64,000 bases of DNA from an uncultured Pseudomonadota bacterium (GTDB taxonomy: Bacteria; Pseudomonadota; Gammaproteobacteria; Burkholderiales; Rhodocyclaceae): positions 16,763-80,762 of the forward strand of contig CAMLHL010000003.1 of assembly GCA_946479855.1 (NCBI GenBank), written 5' to 3'. The notes beneath the pieces were generated by a model. The model was given only the letters and a program-made list of their open reading frames with translations, did not search any database and was not told the origin of the DNA. The position numbers were made by a program, and so were the translations under genes. This document shows positions 1-8,680 of this stretch, piece by piece (position 1 is the stretch's first letter; each line of letters opens with the position of its first letter).

Positions 1-124
1 TTCGTTCCACTTCCCACATGGCCGCACCTTTGACCACGGCCACTTGCTCAATGGCGGTTACTACATCACCTAGTTTGGTGCAGAGATACTCTGCACCGCG
101 TTCGATTGAAGACTTCACTTTCAT
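1..124 (-). CDS. Truncated hypothetical protein (N-terminal end only)
   Basis: A minus-strand reading frame begins with ATG at 124 and runs off the left edge, giving 41 codons. A GGGAGA ribosome-binding sequence lies about nine bases before the ATG, which supports it as a real start. The visible peptide begins MKVKSSIERGAEYLC and is a mix of charged and aliphatic residues with no signal peptide. I do not recognise the family and cannot assign a function from this fragment. Confidence 0.45.
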   Translation of the reverse strand, partial: MKVKSSIERGAEYLCTKLGDVVTAIEQVAVVKGAAMWEVER

Positions 125-613
125 TCGGCCAAATCTCCCGTGTGGTAGTTGCGTGAGCAATATTACTTAAGTTGCTCCAAGGTTGGAACCGGATATTTCG
201 TAGGTAGTTTCCGAATTAATCGAAGGGTCATCTTCCTCCTCAAAAGGCATCCATATTTCATAAGCATTGCAACGATTTGTATCAGAATGTTGCCGCTCGG
301 AATGCTTCATCGAGGATCATCCGGAGTCTGCAAAACCATCTCAAATGGAGCTGGACTTTCCGCCTCAATGGAGTATTCTGAAATCGAGTTCCAGTGAGTT
401 GCGCGATTGATTGGAACGGTGGTTTTTTAGATGACTGGAGGTTCTATGGTTGATAGTCCGCCGCAGTGTCTCAAGAAGGCTGAGTAGCACCCAAACGGCG
501 TATAGCCGGATAGTGAGGTCGTAAGTGCCTTGCTCCAGAATTTGCGAAGCCCATGCCCAAAGCGCATGGGCTTCATGCTTTGGGTACATCGCCAACCTTG
601 TATCTGCAGGGGA
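125..613. other. Low-GC non-coding stretch
   Basis: No reading frame here has convincing codon use or a ribosome-binding site. Base composition is clearly lower in GC than the rest of the window: I counted 27 of 60 for 181-240. The only structure noted is a perfect 11-base inverted repeat at 546-556 and 564-574 with a seven-base loop, lying just beyond the dnaE2 stop. It lacks a T-run, so it may or may not act as a terminator. The composition could reflect acquired DNA. Confidence 0.5.
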
Positions 614-3600
614 TCAGTGAAAATCCCTGCTACTTGTCTCCAAACGCCCCAGCCAGGCTGACAGATCTACCAAACGCTTGGCCACGAGATGGACAACTTC
701 ACCACTCCTTTGTAACTGTCCATAGACACCAAGGAATTTGGCTCCAAGCAGTTCCTGGCGCTGCTTCTCAACCAGCCATGGATGGACCAGCACATTCGAC
801 CACCCGGTCTCATCCTCCAGGGTGACGAACACAACCCCAGCGGCTGTTCCTGGACGCTGGCGGCCAACCACGATGCCTGCCGCCCGAATGACCGCCCTGT
901 CCTCGGCATGTTTCAGATCCACGGCGCTGACGAAGCGACGTTCATTCAGATGCGGGCGCAGCAGCAACACAGGGTGCGGGCGCAGGCTATGGCCCAGTTG
1001 CTGGTAATCAGCAATCAGATTTTCGGCCAGTGTCAGCGCCGGAAGATCGCTCAATGAGTCGACGGGTGCCAAGCCATCGAAAAGATCGCCTTGCCCAACC
1101 GCCACCGCTCCCAGCCAGGCAGCCTGTCGCCGGTTTCCGGCCAGTGACTGCAAGGCATCGGCCGCCGCAAGAAGATCGAGATCCCGAGGCACCAAGGCGG
1201 CACGCGCTGCCAGGTCAGCCACATCCCGAAAAACTCTCTCGGATCGGCAAGCACCAATTCGTTCGGCCGCCGCCCTTGAAAACCCTTTGATCTCTCGCAA
1301 ACCGAGACGCACCTGCATCTCGCCAGTCACCACGCTATCGAAATCGCTGGCACTAACGTCAGGCGGCAAGACAACGACACCATGACGCCGGGCATCTTGA
1401 ATCAGCATGGATGGGGCATAAAAACCCATCGGCTGACTGTTGAGCAGCCCGCACAGAAAGGCTGCCGGGTGGTGATGCTTGAGCCATGCCGAAGCGTAGA
1501 CGAGCAGCGCGAAGCTGGCAGCGTGCGACTCGGGAAAGCCGTATTCGCCGAAGCCCTGAATCTGCGCAAAGACCCGCCGGGCGAAGCTTTCCGGCAGGCC
1601 ATTGGCGGCCATGCCGGTGAGCAGCTTGTGTTCGAAGTGCTCCAGCCCGCCCTTGCGTTTCCACGCCGCCATCGAACGGCGCAACTGGTCGGCCTCACCG
1701 GGCGTGAAATTGGCGGCGACAACGGCCAACTGCATGACCTGTTCTTGGAAGATCGGCACACCACAGGTGCGCGCCAACACGGCATCGACGGCCGGCGAAA
1801 CTTTCTCGATCGGCTCCCTGCCCTGCCGCCGCTTCAGGTAGGGATGCACCATGTCGCCTTGAATCGGGCCGGGCCGGACCAGCGCCACCTCGACCACCAG
1901 GTCGTAGTAATTTCTTGGTTGCAGACGCGGCAGCATGGCCATCTGGGCGCGCGATTCGACCTGAAAAACGCCCATGCTGTCGGCCCGGCAGAGCATTTCG
2001 TAGGTGGCCGCATCGTTTTCCGGAATTTGGTGCAGTTCCAGCGGTCGACCGCTGGATTCGCCAACGATGGCCAACATGCGGCGCAGGGCCGACAGCATGC
2101 CGAGCGCCAGCACGTCGACCTTCATCAGGCCCACCGCATCGAGATCATCCTTGTCCCACTGGATGACCGTGCGCTCCGGCATCGCGCTGTTCTCGACCGG
2201 AACCAGCCGGGCGAGCGGTCCACGCGACATGACGAAACCGCCGACATGCTGCGTCAGGTGACGCGGAAAACCGTGCAGTTGCCCGGCGATCCACAGCCAT
2301 TTTTCAACACGCGGCGAAGCCGGGTCCAGCCCCTGCTCGGCAAAACGCTCGGACAATTGCTCGCGCTTGTCCCACCAAGCCAATGAAGCGGTCAGGGCAT
2401 CGATGCGCGCCGCTTCGAAACCGAGTGCACGGCCGGCATCGCGCAAAGCGCCCTTGGTCCGGTAGGTGATCAGTGCCGCGGCCAGCGCCGTTCGCTCGCG
2501 ACCGTATTTACCGTAGATGTACGCGATGACCTCGGAGCGGCGTTCGTGCTCGAAATCGACGTCGATATCCGGCGGCTCGCCACGCTCCCGGGAGATGAAA
2601 CGCTCGAACAGCATCCCCGAACGCTCGGGGTTGACCTCGGTAATGCCGAGCGCAAAACAGACGGTCGAATTGGCTGCCGAACCTCGCCCCTGGCAGAGAA
2701 TTTTCTGACTGCGGGCAAAGCAGACAATGTCGTAGACCGTCAGGAAATAAGCTTCGTACTTCAGCTCGGCAATCAGCGCCAGCTCATGCTCGATACGGGG
2801 CCGAATCTCGTCCGGAATGCCGCAGGGATAGCGGCACAGCAGGCCGCGCTCGGTTTCATGGCGCAGCCAGGAAGTCGGCGTATGGCCGGGCGGGACGATT
2901 TCTTCGGGGTATTCATAACGCAATTCGGCAAGTGAGAAATCGCACTGTTCAGCGACTTTCAGCGTCGCGGCCAGCAGTTCCGCCGGGTAGAGGCGTGACA
3001 GGCGCAGGCGGCTCCGCAAATGCCGTTCGGCATTGGGAAACAGGGCATAACCCGCCTCGAAAACCGTCATTTTCAGACGTAATGCGGTCAGCACGTCCTG
3101 CACTGGCCGGCGGGCCTTGCTGTGCATATGGACATCGCCGGCCGCCACCAGCGGCAGGCCGCAAGCCTTGCCCAGGGCCTGCAGGTCGGCCAGCTTGGCG
3201 GCGTCATCCGGCCCGGCGTGCAGCTCGACCGCGATCCAGCAACGGCCGGGAAAGCGTTCGGCCAGCCAGCGTCCGTCCTCGACCGAGACGTCGGCTGCAG
3301 GCACCCAGAGCACCAGGCAATCGGGAACGGCACCATTCGGCGATACGGCATTCAGGTCATGGCGTTGCAGCGCATAGCCGCCCTTCTCCGCCCGCCGCCG
3401 GGCCAGCGTGATCAGCGCCGAGAGGTTGCCGTAGCCCTCGCGGTTCTTGGCCAGGAAAACCAGCTTGAGGCCATCGGAGATGGTCATTTCGCTGCCGACG
3501 ATCAGTTTCAGTTCCGCCTGCCTGGCGGCCTGGTGCGCCCGTACGATCCCGGCCAGCGAGCATTCGTCGGTCAGTGCCAGCGCCGAATAACCCTGTGCCA

Positions 3601-3694
3601 CAGCCCGCTCGACCAGTTCCTCCGGATGCGCGGCACCGCGCAGGAAGGTGAAATTGGAAAGGCAGTGCAGTTCAGCGTAATCGGGCAGGGACAC
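614..3694 (-). CDS. dnaE2: Error-prone DNA polymerase DnaE2
   Basis: Non-essential C-family DNA polymerase that performs translesion synthesis in the SOS response with ImuA and ImuB. The order of domains is typical: an N-terminal PHP domain (HCLSNFTFLRG, then ALTDE), a polymerase core with GRGSAANS followed by the catalytic acidic motif PDIDVDFEH near residue 375, and a C-terminal OB-fold (VFVTLEDETGWSNVLV). No ATG is suitable. GTG at 3694 places the start just before DYAELHCLSNF, where the family normally begins. A GTG at 3760 would add 22 residues and overlap the upstream hydrolase gene. At about 1026 residues it is full length. It is the last gene of the lexA-imuA-imuB block and is presumably co-transcribed under LexA control. 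Confidence 0.93.
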   Translation of the reverse strand: MSLPDYAELHCLSNFTFLRGAAHPEELVERAVAQGYSALALTDECSLAGIVRAHQAARQAELKLIVGSEMTISDGLKLVFLAKNREGYGNLSALITLARRRAEKGGYALQRHDLNAVSPNGAVPDCLVLWVPAADVSVEDGRWLAERFPGRCWIAVELHAGPDDAAKLADLQALGKACGLPLVAAGDVHMHSKARRPVQDVLTALRLKMTVFEAGYALFPNAERHLRSRLRLSRLYPAELLAATLKVAEQCDFSLAELRYEYPEEIVPPGHTPTSWLRHETERGLLCRYPCGIPDEIRPRIEHELALIAELKYEAYFLTVYDIVCFARSQKILCQGRGSAANSTVCFALGITEVNPERSGMLFERFISRERGEPPDIDVDFEHERRSEVIAYIYGKYGRERTALAAALITYRTKGALRDAGRALGFEAARIDALTASLAWWDKREQLSERFAEQGLDPASPRVEKWLWIAGQLHGFPRHLTQHVGGFVMSRGPLARLVPVENSAMPERTVIQWDKDDLDAVGLMKVDVLALGMLSALRRMLAIVGESSGRPLELHQIPENDAATYEMLCRADSMGVFQVESRAQMAMLPRLQPRNYYDLVVEVALVRPGPIQGDMVHPYLKRRQGREPIEKVSPAVDAVLARTCGVPIFQEQVMQLAVVAANFTPGEADQLRRSMAAWKRKGGLEHFEHKLLTGMAANGLPESFARRVFAQIQGFGEYGFPESHAASFALLVYASAWLKHHHPAAFLCGLLNSQPMGFYAPSMLIQDARRHGVVVLPPDVSASDFDSVVTGEMQVRLGLREIKGFSRAAAERIGACRSERVFRDVADLAARAALVPRDLDLLAAADALQSLAGNRRQAAWLGAVAVGQGDLFDGLAPVDSLSDLPALTLAENLIADYQQLGHSLRPHPVLLLRPHLNERRFVSAVDLKHAEDRAVIRAAGIVVGRQRPGTAAGVVFVTLEDETGWSNVLVHPWLVEKQRQELLGAKFLGVYGQLQRSGEVVHLVAKRLVDLSAWLGRLETSSRDFH

Positions 3695-3710
3695 GATGTG
3701 AGGCCAATGC

Positions 3711-4505
3711 TCAGGGCTTCGGCGGCAAGGCGCGGATCCAGTCGAGGACGACGCCGGCACTGTTGCCCGGGGTTTCCAGATGCCCGCCGGGAACTTCGCG
3801 TTGCTGGCTGTCCAGCGCCTTGGGGAGGCGCTCGAATACTCGCCCCGCCATGGCCTTTAGCGCATTTTCCTCGGCTTGCCCGACGATCCACAGCACAGCG
3901 GTAGCAGGCTGAATGGCAGCGGCATTGTTGCCGAAATTCATCGGCCCGTCCGGGTTGAAAAAATCGAGATAAACCTGGGCGCGCATCTTGACCTGCTTGA
4001 GGCGCCCCCCCGAATTGGGATCGTCGAACCAGCCGGTTTCGTCCGGCTTGCCGGCCTCGACCATGGCTTGCGCCTTGTGGCGGCTATCGGCCGTCACACC
4101 CGCAAAATATTTGCCTTCCGGGTAATGCCCGGGGGCCAGCGCGACGACGCCGTCCACCGGGTGCCTGGTCGCGTAGCGAACCGCCCCGGCCGCCCCGAAG
4201 CTGTGGCCGGCCACGATGATCGTCCGCGCGCCCTGATGGCGTAACTGTTCGACGGCCGCATCGATTTCGCTTTCCATGGCAACCACCCCGACATCGTAGG
4301 AACGCCGGCCGGACCATGGCATTTCCGGCCGGAGAACCATGATCCCGGCTCTCTCCATGGCACTGGAAAAATCAGCGATGTATCCGCCGGGACGATCCCA
4401 TTTGCCGTGCAGGACCACGAGACCGACGGCTCCAGCCTCGGCATGTGCCGGCGGCATGGGCAACAGCGCCAGCCAGCCCAGCAACACCAGAATGATTTTC
4501 CGCAT
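3711..4505 (-). CDS. Secreted alpha/beta hydrolase family protein
   Basis: 264-residue protein with a hydrophobic signal peptide (MRKIILVLLGWLALLPMPPAHA). The mature part carries a serine-hydrolase nucleophile elbow, GHSFGAAG, and a late histidine in VPGGHLETPG, consistent with an alpha/beta hydrolase exported to the periplasm. The substrate is unknown. The start at 4505 is chosen because AAGGAGG lies six bases upstream; another ATG seven codons earlier lacks such a site. It sits between imuB and dnaE2, two genes that are normally adjacent, so it may be an insertion into the mutasome cassette. It shares the strand and has only short gaps to both neighbours, so it is probably co-transcribed. 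Confidence 0.8.
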   Translation of the reverse strand: MRKIILVLLGWLALLPMPPAHAEAGAVGLVVLHGKWDRPGGYIADFSSAMERAGIMVLRPEMPWSGRRSYDVGVVAMESEIDAAVEQLRHQGARTIIVAGHSFGAAGAVRYATRHPVDGVVALAPGHYPEGKYFAGVTADSRHKAQAMVEAGKPDETGWFDDPNSGGRLKQVKMRAQVYLDFFNPDGPMNFGNNAAAIQPATAVLWIVGQAEENALKAMAGRVFERLPKALDSQQREVPGGHLETPGNSAGVVLDWIRALPPKP

Positions 4506-4547
4506 AACCACCTCCTTGATCATCAATACACAATCACGCCATCCAAC

Positions 4548-6080
4548 TCAGGCGAACAGGCCGTGCAGAAACCAGCCTGCCGCGTTTCTGAAAACCCAGG
4601 CCCATTGCCCCTGCGGATTGCGGGCGACGAAATAGTCGCGCTGCACGTCACCGGCCGCCCCGTCTTCGCCTTCATCCCACCACCCGCTTTCCAGCCGTTC
4701 GGCCCGCGACAGCAGCTTGAGCGGGCCATGCCATTGCGGGCTGCCGGCCCGTTCGGCCAACGCCTGCGGCTCCGGCAGCAGCCATAGCGGACGGTACCGG
4801 CCAATGGCTCCAGCCGGCGAGAAAGCATTCCGCGAGGAAGCCGTCGTTGCGCCGAGTCCGTTCCGAGATCGCTTCGCCACGCTCACGGTATCAACGGCTG
4901 GCCCAGCGGTCGACGGCGAAAAACGGCCCAAACCAGAAGCTGCTTCCCGCGGCCGCGTGGCGCATTCCGGTCGATGGTCGGCAGCCTCGACCAGCGCCTG
5001 AACCATTCCCTCGCCCAACCGGGCGCGCAGGCGCTCCAGGCAGGCCGGCACCCCCTCGCCGGCGGCAGCCCGCGCGAACAAATGGGCGCTGGCACCGGGC
5101 GAAGCGACCAGTTCGTCGGCCTGCAGGCAGAGTGCTTCAACCGGGGCCCGCAGTTGCAGACGGCCGAGATGCTCGCGCAAGAGGCGCAGAAAACGCCCCT
5201 CGTCGGCTGCCGGCTCAGCGAAATTCAGGGCCAGCGCCGTCGGCGCAGCATCGTCATGGGTCAGTTGCAGGGTGCAGCGGCGCACCAGCAACTGCCGACC
5301 ATACAGCCAGCCGGCCAGCGCCGCGAACAGTCGCTGACCGGCGAAAAGCAGCGCCTCGGCATGCTCGACGCGGGCCGGCAACTCAATGTCCAAGGCAAAG
5401 CTTTCGGGAAAAACGAAAGTCTTTTGCGGATCAGCCAGCTCGCCCCAGGCTCGCGACAGATCCTCGACCGGCCCATTGCCGATGCGCCGCCGCAAGCCGG
5501 CACCAGGCATCTTGCACAGATCGCCAAGACGCCGCAAACCGAAGGATTCCAGACGGTTCACCACTTCGGCCGGCCACTCCGGGATGGAGCAAGGCAAGTC
5601 GGCAAGCGCTGCCCGCAAGCCAGCCATGTCGACATTGATGCCACGGTCAGCCTGCGCCAGCCAGGACGCTCCGAGCGGGGTCGGCGCGGCGGCCCAGCGG
5701 GCCGTGTAGGACTGTTCGGCACAACCAGCCAACACCGCGGCGATGATCGCCTGTGCTCCACCGAACAGGCGCAGGCAGCCGCCGATTTCAAGCAGCAGCG
5801 TAGCCGGCGGCTGCAGACTGATCGTCGGCGTGAAACGTCCGGCCCAGCAGGCCAGGCTGCCCAGCGCCTGCGATTCGCGCGCCGCATCGCGCTCGAAAAC
5901 GGTCAGCCCCGGCTGCAAACCCAGTGCCGTCGACAATTTCTGCCCGGGACCAACCCCAGCCTCTAGCGCCGACTCGTCGGCGACCAGCACCCGGCCGCGA
6001 GCGACGACGGCGCTAGGCGGCTGGCGCAGCGGCAAGGCCTCGATCGGCAGCAAGGGAAAGTGCAGGGCCAGCCACAGCAC
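4548..6080 (-). CDS. imuB: ImuB, Y-family polymerase-like mutasome protein
   Basis: DinB/UmuC-like protein that acts as the adaptor of the ImuA-ImuB-DnaE2 translesion system; the family lacks polymerase activity and bridges DnaE2 to the beta clamp. The N-terminus ([16 protein letters not shown]) and C-terminus (RDYFVARNPQGQWAWVFR) match the family. GTG at 6080 is preferred: GGGAGA lies eight bases before it and the family signature begins at once, while extension to 6203 gives an unrelated 41-residue leader. It overlaps imuA by 68 bases. A linker before RPLWLLPEP contains an unusual Ser/Ala/Arg-rich stretch (around 4810-4930) that includes a copy of the dispersed GTCGACCG element. Confidence 0.88.
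   Translation of the reverse strand: MLWLALHFPLLPIEALPLRQPPSAVVARGRVLVADESALEAGVGPGQKLSTALGLQPGLTVFERDAARESQALGSLACWAGRFTPTISLQPPATLLLEIGGCLRLFGGAQAIIAAVLAGCAEQSYTARWAAAPTPLGASWLAQADRGINVDMAGLRAALADLPCSIPEWPAEVVNRLESFGLRRLGDLCKMPGAGLRRRIGNGPVEDLSRAWGELADPQKTFVFPESFALDIELPARVEHAEALLFAGQRLFAALAGWLYGRQLLVRRCTLQLTHDDAAPTALALNFAEPAADEGRFLRLLREHLGRLQLRAPVEALCLQADELVASPGASAHLFARAAAGEGVPACLERLRARLGEGMVQALVEAADHRPECATRPREAASGLGRFSPSTAGPAVDTVSVAKRSRNGLGATTASSRNAFSPAGAIGRYRPLWLLPEPQALAERAGSPQWHGPLKLLSRAERLESGWWDEGEDGAAGDVQRDYFVARNPQGQWAWVFRNAAGWFLHGLFA
4903..4923 (-). repeat. Dispersed GTYGACCGYAGC element, degenerate copy in imuB
   Basis: Core GTCGACCGCTGG on the minus strand (two mismatches to the consensus) with a five-base T tract only four bases upstream. 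It lies in the low-similarity linker of ImuB. Confidence 0.45.
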
Positions 6081-6738
6081 GTGAAGTTCTCCCGGCAAAG
6101 GCAAGGGGACGAGGAACGGACAAGGCGAGCGGCCGGGAAACGGGCCGGCCGCGCCGTTTGACGATGCGTACCGACAAATCGTTGTCGCCGGCAGCCAGGG
6201 CAACGCGCAGCGGCGCCGGCGACGGTACCCGGAGTGCTACGGTCGACCGCCACAAACAGGCAAAAACTGGCCGCCCCTCGGCGGCGACCTGCAGCCGGCG
6301 CAAGGCCCGGGCATCGATACCGGCCTCCGGCCAGGCCAGCACACCGGCAAAGCCGCCGCAAGCCAGCAACTGTTCGACGCACCAGGCGACCTGCCGGCCG
6401 GCGCGGACGACGAGCAGCCGCTCCAGCGCCAATCCGGCCGCCGCCCAGGCCGGGGCATGCGGTTGCCAAGGCGGCGCCACCAGGGCCAGCCAACCGCCAG
6501 CCGCCGATAGTTGGGCCAGCGCCGGCAGCAGCAGGCTCATCTCGCCGACACCGCTACGGTCGACGAGAATTTCGGTCAGATTGCCGCGCGGCCAGCCTCC
6601 CCCCGGCAGTTCGGCATCAAGTTCGGCATAACCGCTCGGGATGGCACTTTCCGGCAACGCGGCCAGCGTGTCGCCGCGCCAGACATCGCCTCGGGCCAGC
6701 ACATCTGCCAGGGCGAGCGGCGACGGCATGGCGGTCAT
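6013..6738 (-). CDS. imuA: ImuA, RecA/SulA-like mutasome protein
   Basis: 241-residue member of the ImuA (SulA/RecA-like) family, the first partner of the ImuA-ImuB-DnaE2 mutagenesis complex. The sequence shows the expected start region ([23 protein letters not shown]), [13 protein letters not shown] in place of a P-loop, and aromatic [13 protein letters not shown]. Its ATG overlaps the lexA stop as ATGA, so translation is probably coupled and the gene falls under the lexA SOS box. Two copies of the dispersed element lie inside the gene. The C-terminal third is rich in Arg, Ala and Pro and overlaps the start of imuB. Confidence 0.86.
   Translation of the reverse strand: MTAMPSPLALADVLARGDVWRGDTLAALPESAIPSGYAELDAELPGGGWPRGNLTEILVDRSGVGEMSLLLPALAQLSAAGGWLALVAPPWQPHAPAWAAAGLALERLLVVRAGRQVAWCVEQLLACGGFAGVLAWPEAGIDARALRRLQVAAEGRPVFACLWRSTVALRVPSPAPLRVALAAGDNDLSVRIVKRRGRPVSRPLALSVPRPLAFAGRTSRAVAGPALSLAADRGLAAAPAA
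6236..6266 (-). repeat. Dispersed GTYGACCGYAGC element in imuA
   Basis: Exact core GTCGACCGTAGC (6236-6247, minus strand). A five-base T tract lies 14 bases 5' of the core, at 6262-6266. Confidence 0.8.
6553..6564 (-). repeat. Dispersed element core in imuA, second copy
   Basis: Exact core GTCGACCGTAGC on the minus strand. Only a short AATT lies upstream, so this copy lacks the usual homopolymer tract and could be fortuitous. Confidence 0.5.
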
Positions 6739-7340
6739 GACAGCTTCGAAACGGCTCCGCGAATCAGGCCGACGGCGACGCCTTCGATGGCGAACTCGAC
6801 CTCTTCCGGATTGACGATGATCGGCTCGAAATCGGGGTTCTCGGCAATCAGCCGGATCTGGCCGCCGCTACGTTCCAGGCGCTTGACGGTGACTTCCTCG
6901 TCGAGGCGGGCGACGACGATCTGGCCGTCGCGGACCTGCGTGGTCTTATGCACGGCGAGCAGGTCGCCGTCAAAGATCCCGGCATCGATCATCGACAGGC
7001 CGCGCACCTTGAGCAGGAAATCGGCTTTCGGCGAGAACAGGCTGGCGTCCAGCGCATAGCGGCCCTGCACGTTCTCGACGGCGAGAATCGGCGAACCGGC
7101 AGCAACACTGCCGATCAACGGCAGGCCGAGTTGTTCGACCAGCCGGATGCCGCGCGCCGAGCCGGGTTCGAGGACGATGGCGCCCTTCTTGGCCAGCGCC
7201 TTGAGGTGATCTTCGGCAGCATTGGGTGAAGCGAAGCCGAAGGCACTGGAGATTTCCATGCGTGTCGGCGGCGCGCCGAGCACTTCCAGCGTGCTCTTGA
7301 TGAAGTCGAGAATTTCCTGCTGACGGGGCGTGAGTTTCAT
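6735..7340 (-). CDS. lexA: LexA repressor
   Basis: 201-residue SOS master repressor and self-cleaving protease (S24). The N-terminal winged helix-turn-helix ([12 protein letters not shown], then PPTRMEIS) is followed by the cleavage site Ala81-Gly82 in GSVAAGSP. The catalytic dyad is Ser116 ([10 protein letters not shown]) and Lys153 (EVTVKRLE). GGAGA lies before the ATG. A perfect CTGT-N8-ACAG operator 27 bases upstream indicates autoregulation. The gene heads an operon with imuA and imuB. Confidence 0.97.
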   Translation of the reverse strand: MKLTPRQQEILDFIKSTLEVLGAPPTRMEISSAFGFASPNAAEDHLKALAKKGAIVLEPGSARGIRLVEQLGLPLIGSVAAGSPILAVENVQGRYALDASLFSPKADFLLKVRGLSMIDAGIFDGDLLAVHKTTQVRDGQIVVARLDEEVTVKRLERSGGQIRLIAENPDFEPIIVNPEEVEFAIEGVAVGLIRGAVSKLS

Positions 7341-7366
7341 GGCCGGTCTCCGCTAAAAACCATTAG

Positions 7367-7382
7367 CTGTATTTTTGTACAG
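7367..7382. promoter_or_regulatory. LexA box (SOS operator) of the lexA-imuA-imuB-dnaE2 operon
   Basis: CTGTATTTTTGTACAG matches the CTGT-N8-ACAG LexA consensus of gamma- and betaproteobacteria exactly. It lies 27 bases upstream of the lexA ATG, the usual place for autoregulation. Confidence 0.9.
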
Positions 7383-7440
7383 TAATCCGTTTTTGGCAAG
7401 CGGAAAATCAGGCCATCTACATCACCGGGCAGCTATCCAA

Positions 7441-8559
7441 CTAGGTTTTGCAGAGCAGGGATGGATCTGCCGTGGCGCTATCCGCCATACGCTGCAGGTT
7501 TTCGATGACGCTGACGCTCGCGCGCTCCATCAGTTCGAGGTGCCGCAACATGGCATCGACATCGCCCCTCTGCCGGGCCTCCAGTGCGGTGATACCCATT
7601 TTGTGCACTTCGCTGTGTGGTGTCTCGATTTCGCGGTAGCCGGCCAGTCGGCTGAAACACTCCCGTCCTTCGCCTTCGTAATACCACTGGCCGAGCCGAC
7701 AGGCGGTATGTGAAGCGACCTGATCGCTCTGGAGATCGAGCAAGCCGAACAGGCCCAGGTAAACCCTGAACTTGAAAACCAGGTGATCGACCTTGGCGAC
7801 TTCGATGAAGCTCTTCAGGGCGCCGCTGGCAATCACTTCTTCCATTTTCCGGGAAAGCTGCATCAACTGCTGCATGTCCGCCGTTGCCCGGCTGCCGCGC
7901 TGGCTGAAATCGTCGGCGGTGCGCGACAGGATTTCCATCGCGCCCTTGGCGGCCGAGGAGTTCTGGGTGATTCCTGAAACCAGGCCTTCGATATCGGCCG
8001 TCGCTTTCGAGGTGCGTTCGGCCAGTTTCCTGACCTCATCGGCCACCACGGCGAAGCCGCGCCCCGACTCGCCGGCCCGGGCCGCCTCGATCGCCGCGTT
8101 GAGCGCCAGCAGATTGGTCTGGTCGGCGATTTCGTGGATCAACTGGATGATCTTGCCGATTTCCCCGGCCTGCTGCGCCAACCCTTCGACCTCTTTGGCC
8201 GACACGGCCGAGTCTTCAGCCAGGCGATGCAGATTGCTGGCGATCTCGGTGATCGTCTGGCCACTGGCGATCGAAACCTCGGTCGCCGCGATGGCCTGGT
8301 TCCGTTCATCCTTGAGGACGGTCGCCATTTGCGCCAGGCTGCTCTGCGACCCCCCCAGCGTCTCGCTGAATGAAGCCAGATTGCGCAAGATGCCTTTCAG
8401 CGCATCGCACTCCTCGTCCTTCTGGCTCGCCGCATGCTGCTGTCGGCTCAACTCGCGCCGTAGCGCCTGAATTTCGGCCTCGAGGGCCATTTCCCTGGCG
8501 TGCGATTTCTCGAGATCCCGCCTCAACGCCGCCAGTTGCTTGCCGTTTGAAAAAAACAT
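7441..8559 (-). CDS. Soluble methyl-accepting chemotaxis protein with C-terminal CZB zinc-binding domain
   Basis: 372-residue cytoplasmic chemoreceptor. Residues 1-60 form a coiled coil, the middle is a methyl-accepting signalling domain with the conserved hairpin tip ([21 protein letters not shown]), and residues 256 to about 350 form a CZB domain with likely zinc ligands His259, Cys287, His315 and His319. There is no transmembrane segment. CZB receptors of this kind (H. pylori TlpD is the known example) sense zinc or oxidants in the cytosol. The gene stands alone, with AT-rich promoter-like sequence upstream around 8610-8630. Confidence 0.92.
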   Translation of the reverse strand: MFFSNGKQLAALRRDLEKSHAREMALEAEIQALRRELSRQQHAASQKDEECDALKGILRNLASFSETLGGSQSSLAQMATVLKDERNQAIAATEVSIASGQTITEIASNLHRLAEDSAVSAKEVEGLAQQAGEIGKIIQLIHEIADQTNLLALNAAIEAARAGESGRGFAVVADEVRKLAERTSKATADIEGLVSGITQNSSAAKGAMEILSRTADDFSQRGSRATADMQQLMQLSRKMEEVIASGALKSFIEVAKVDHLVFKFRVYLGLFGLLDLQSDQVASHTACRLGQWYYEGEGRECFSRLAGYREIETPHSEVHKMGITALEARQRGDVDAMLRHLELMERASVSVIENLQRMADSATADPSLLCKT

Positions 8560-8680
8560 GGTCCCCTTGCTCCGTTTATCCGCTTAAAGCAGTCCACCCC
8601 TGCCGAAAGTTATAGTTTTTATACTGTACGGCATTCTCGCAATTCAAACGGCTTACTGCAAACGATGGAAGAATCTCGCC

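Noticed and set aside
546..574. Hairpin after dnaE2 as an intrinsic terminator
   Set aside because: The 11-base stem is perfect, but no U run follows on the minus strand, so I did not call it a terminator.
8624..8639. CTGTAC near the chemoreceptor promoter as a LexA box
   Set aside because: The second half-site reads CTCG, not ACAG.
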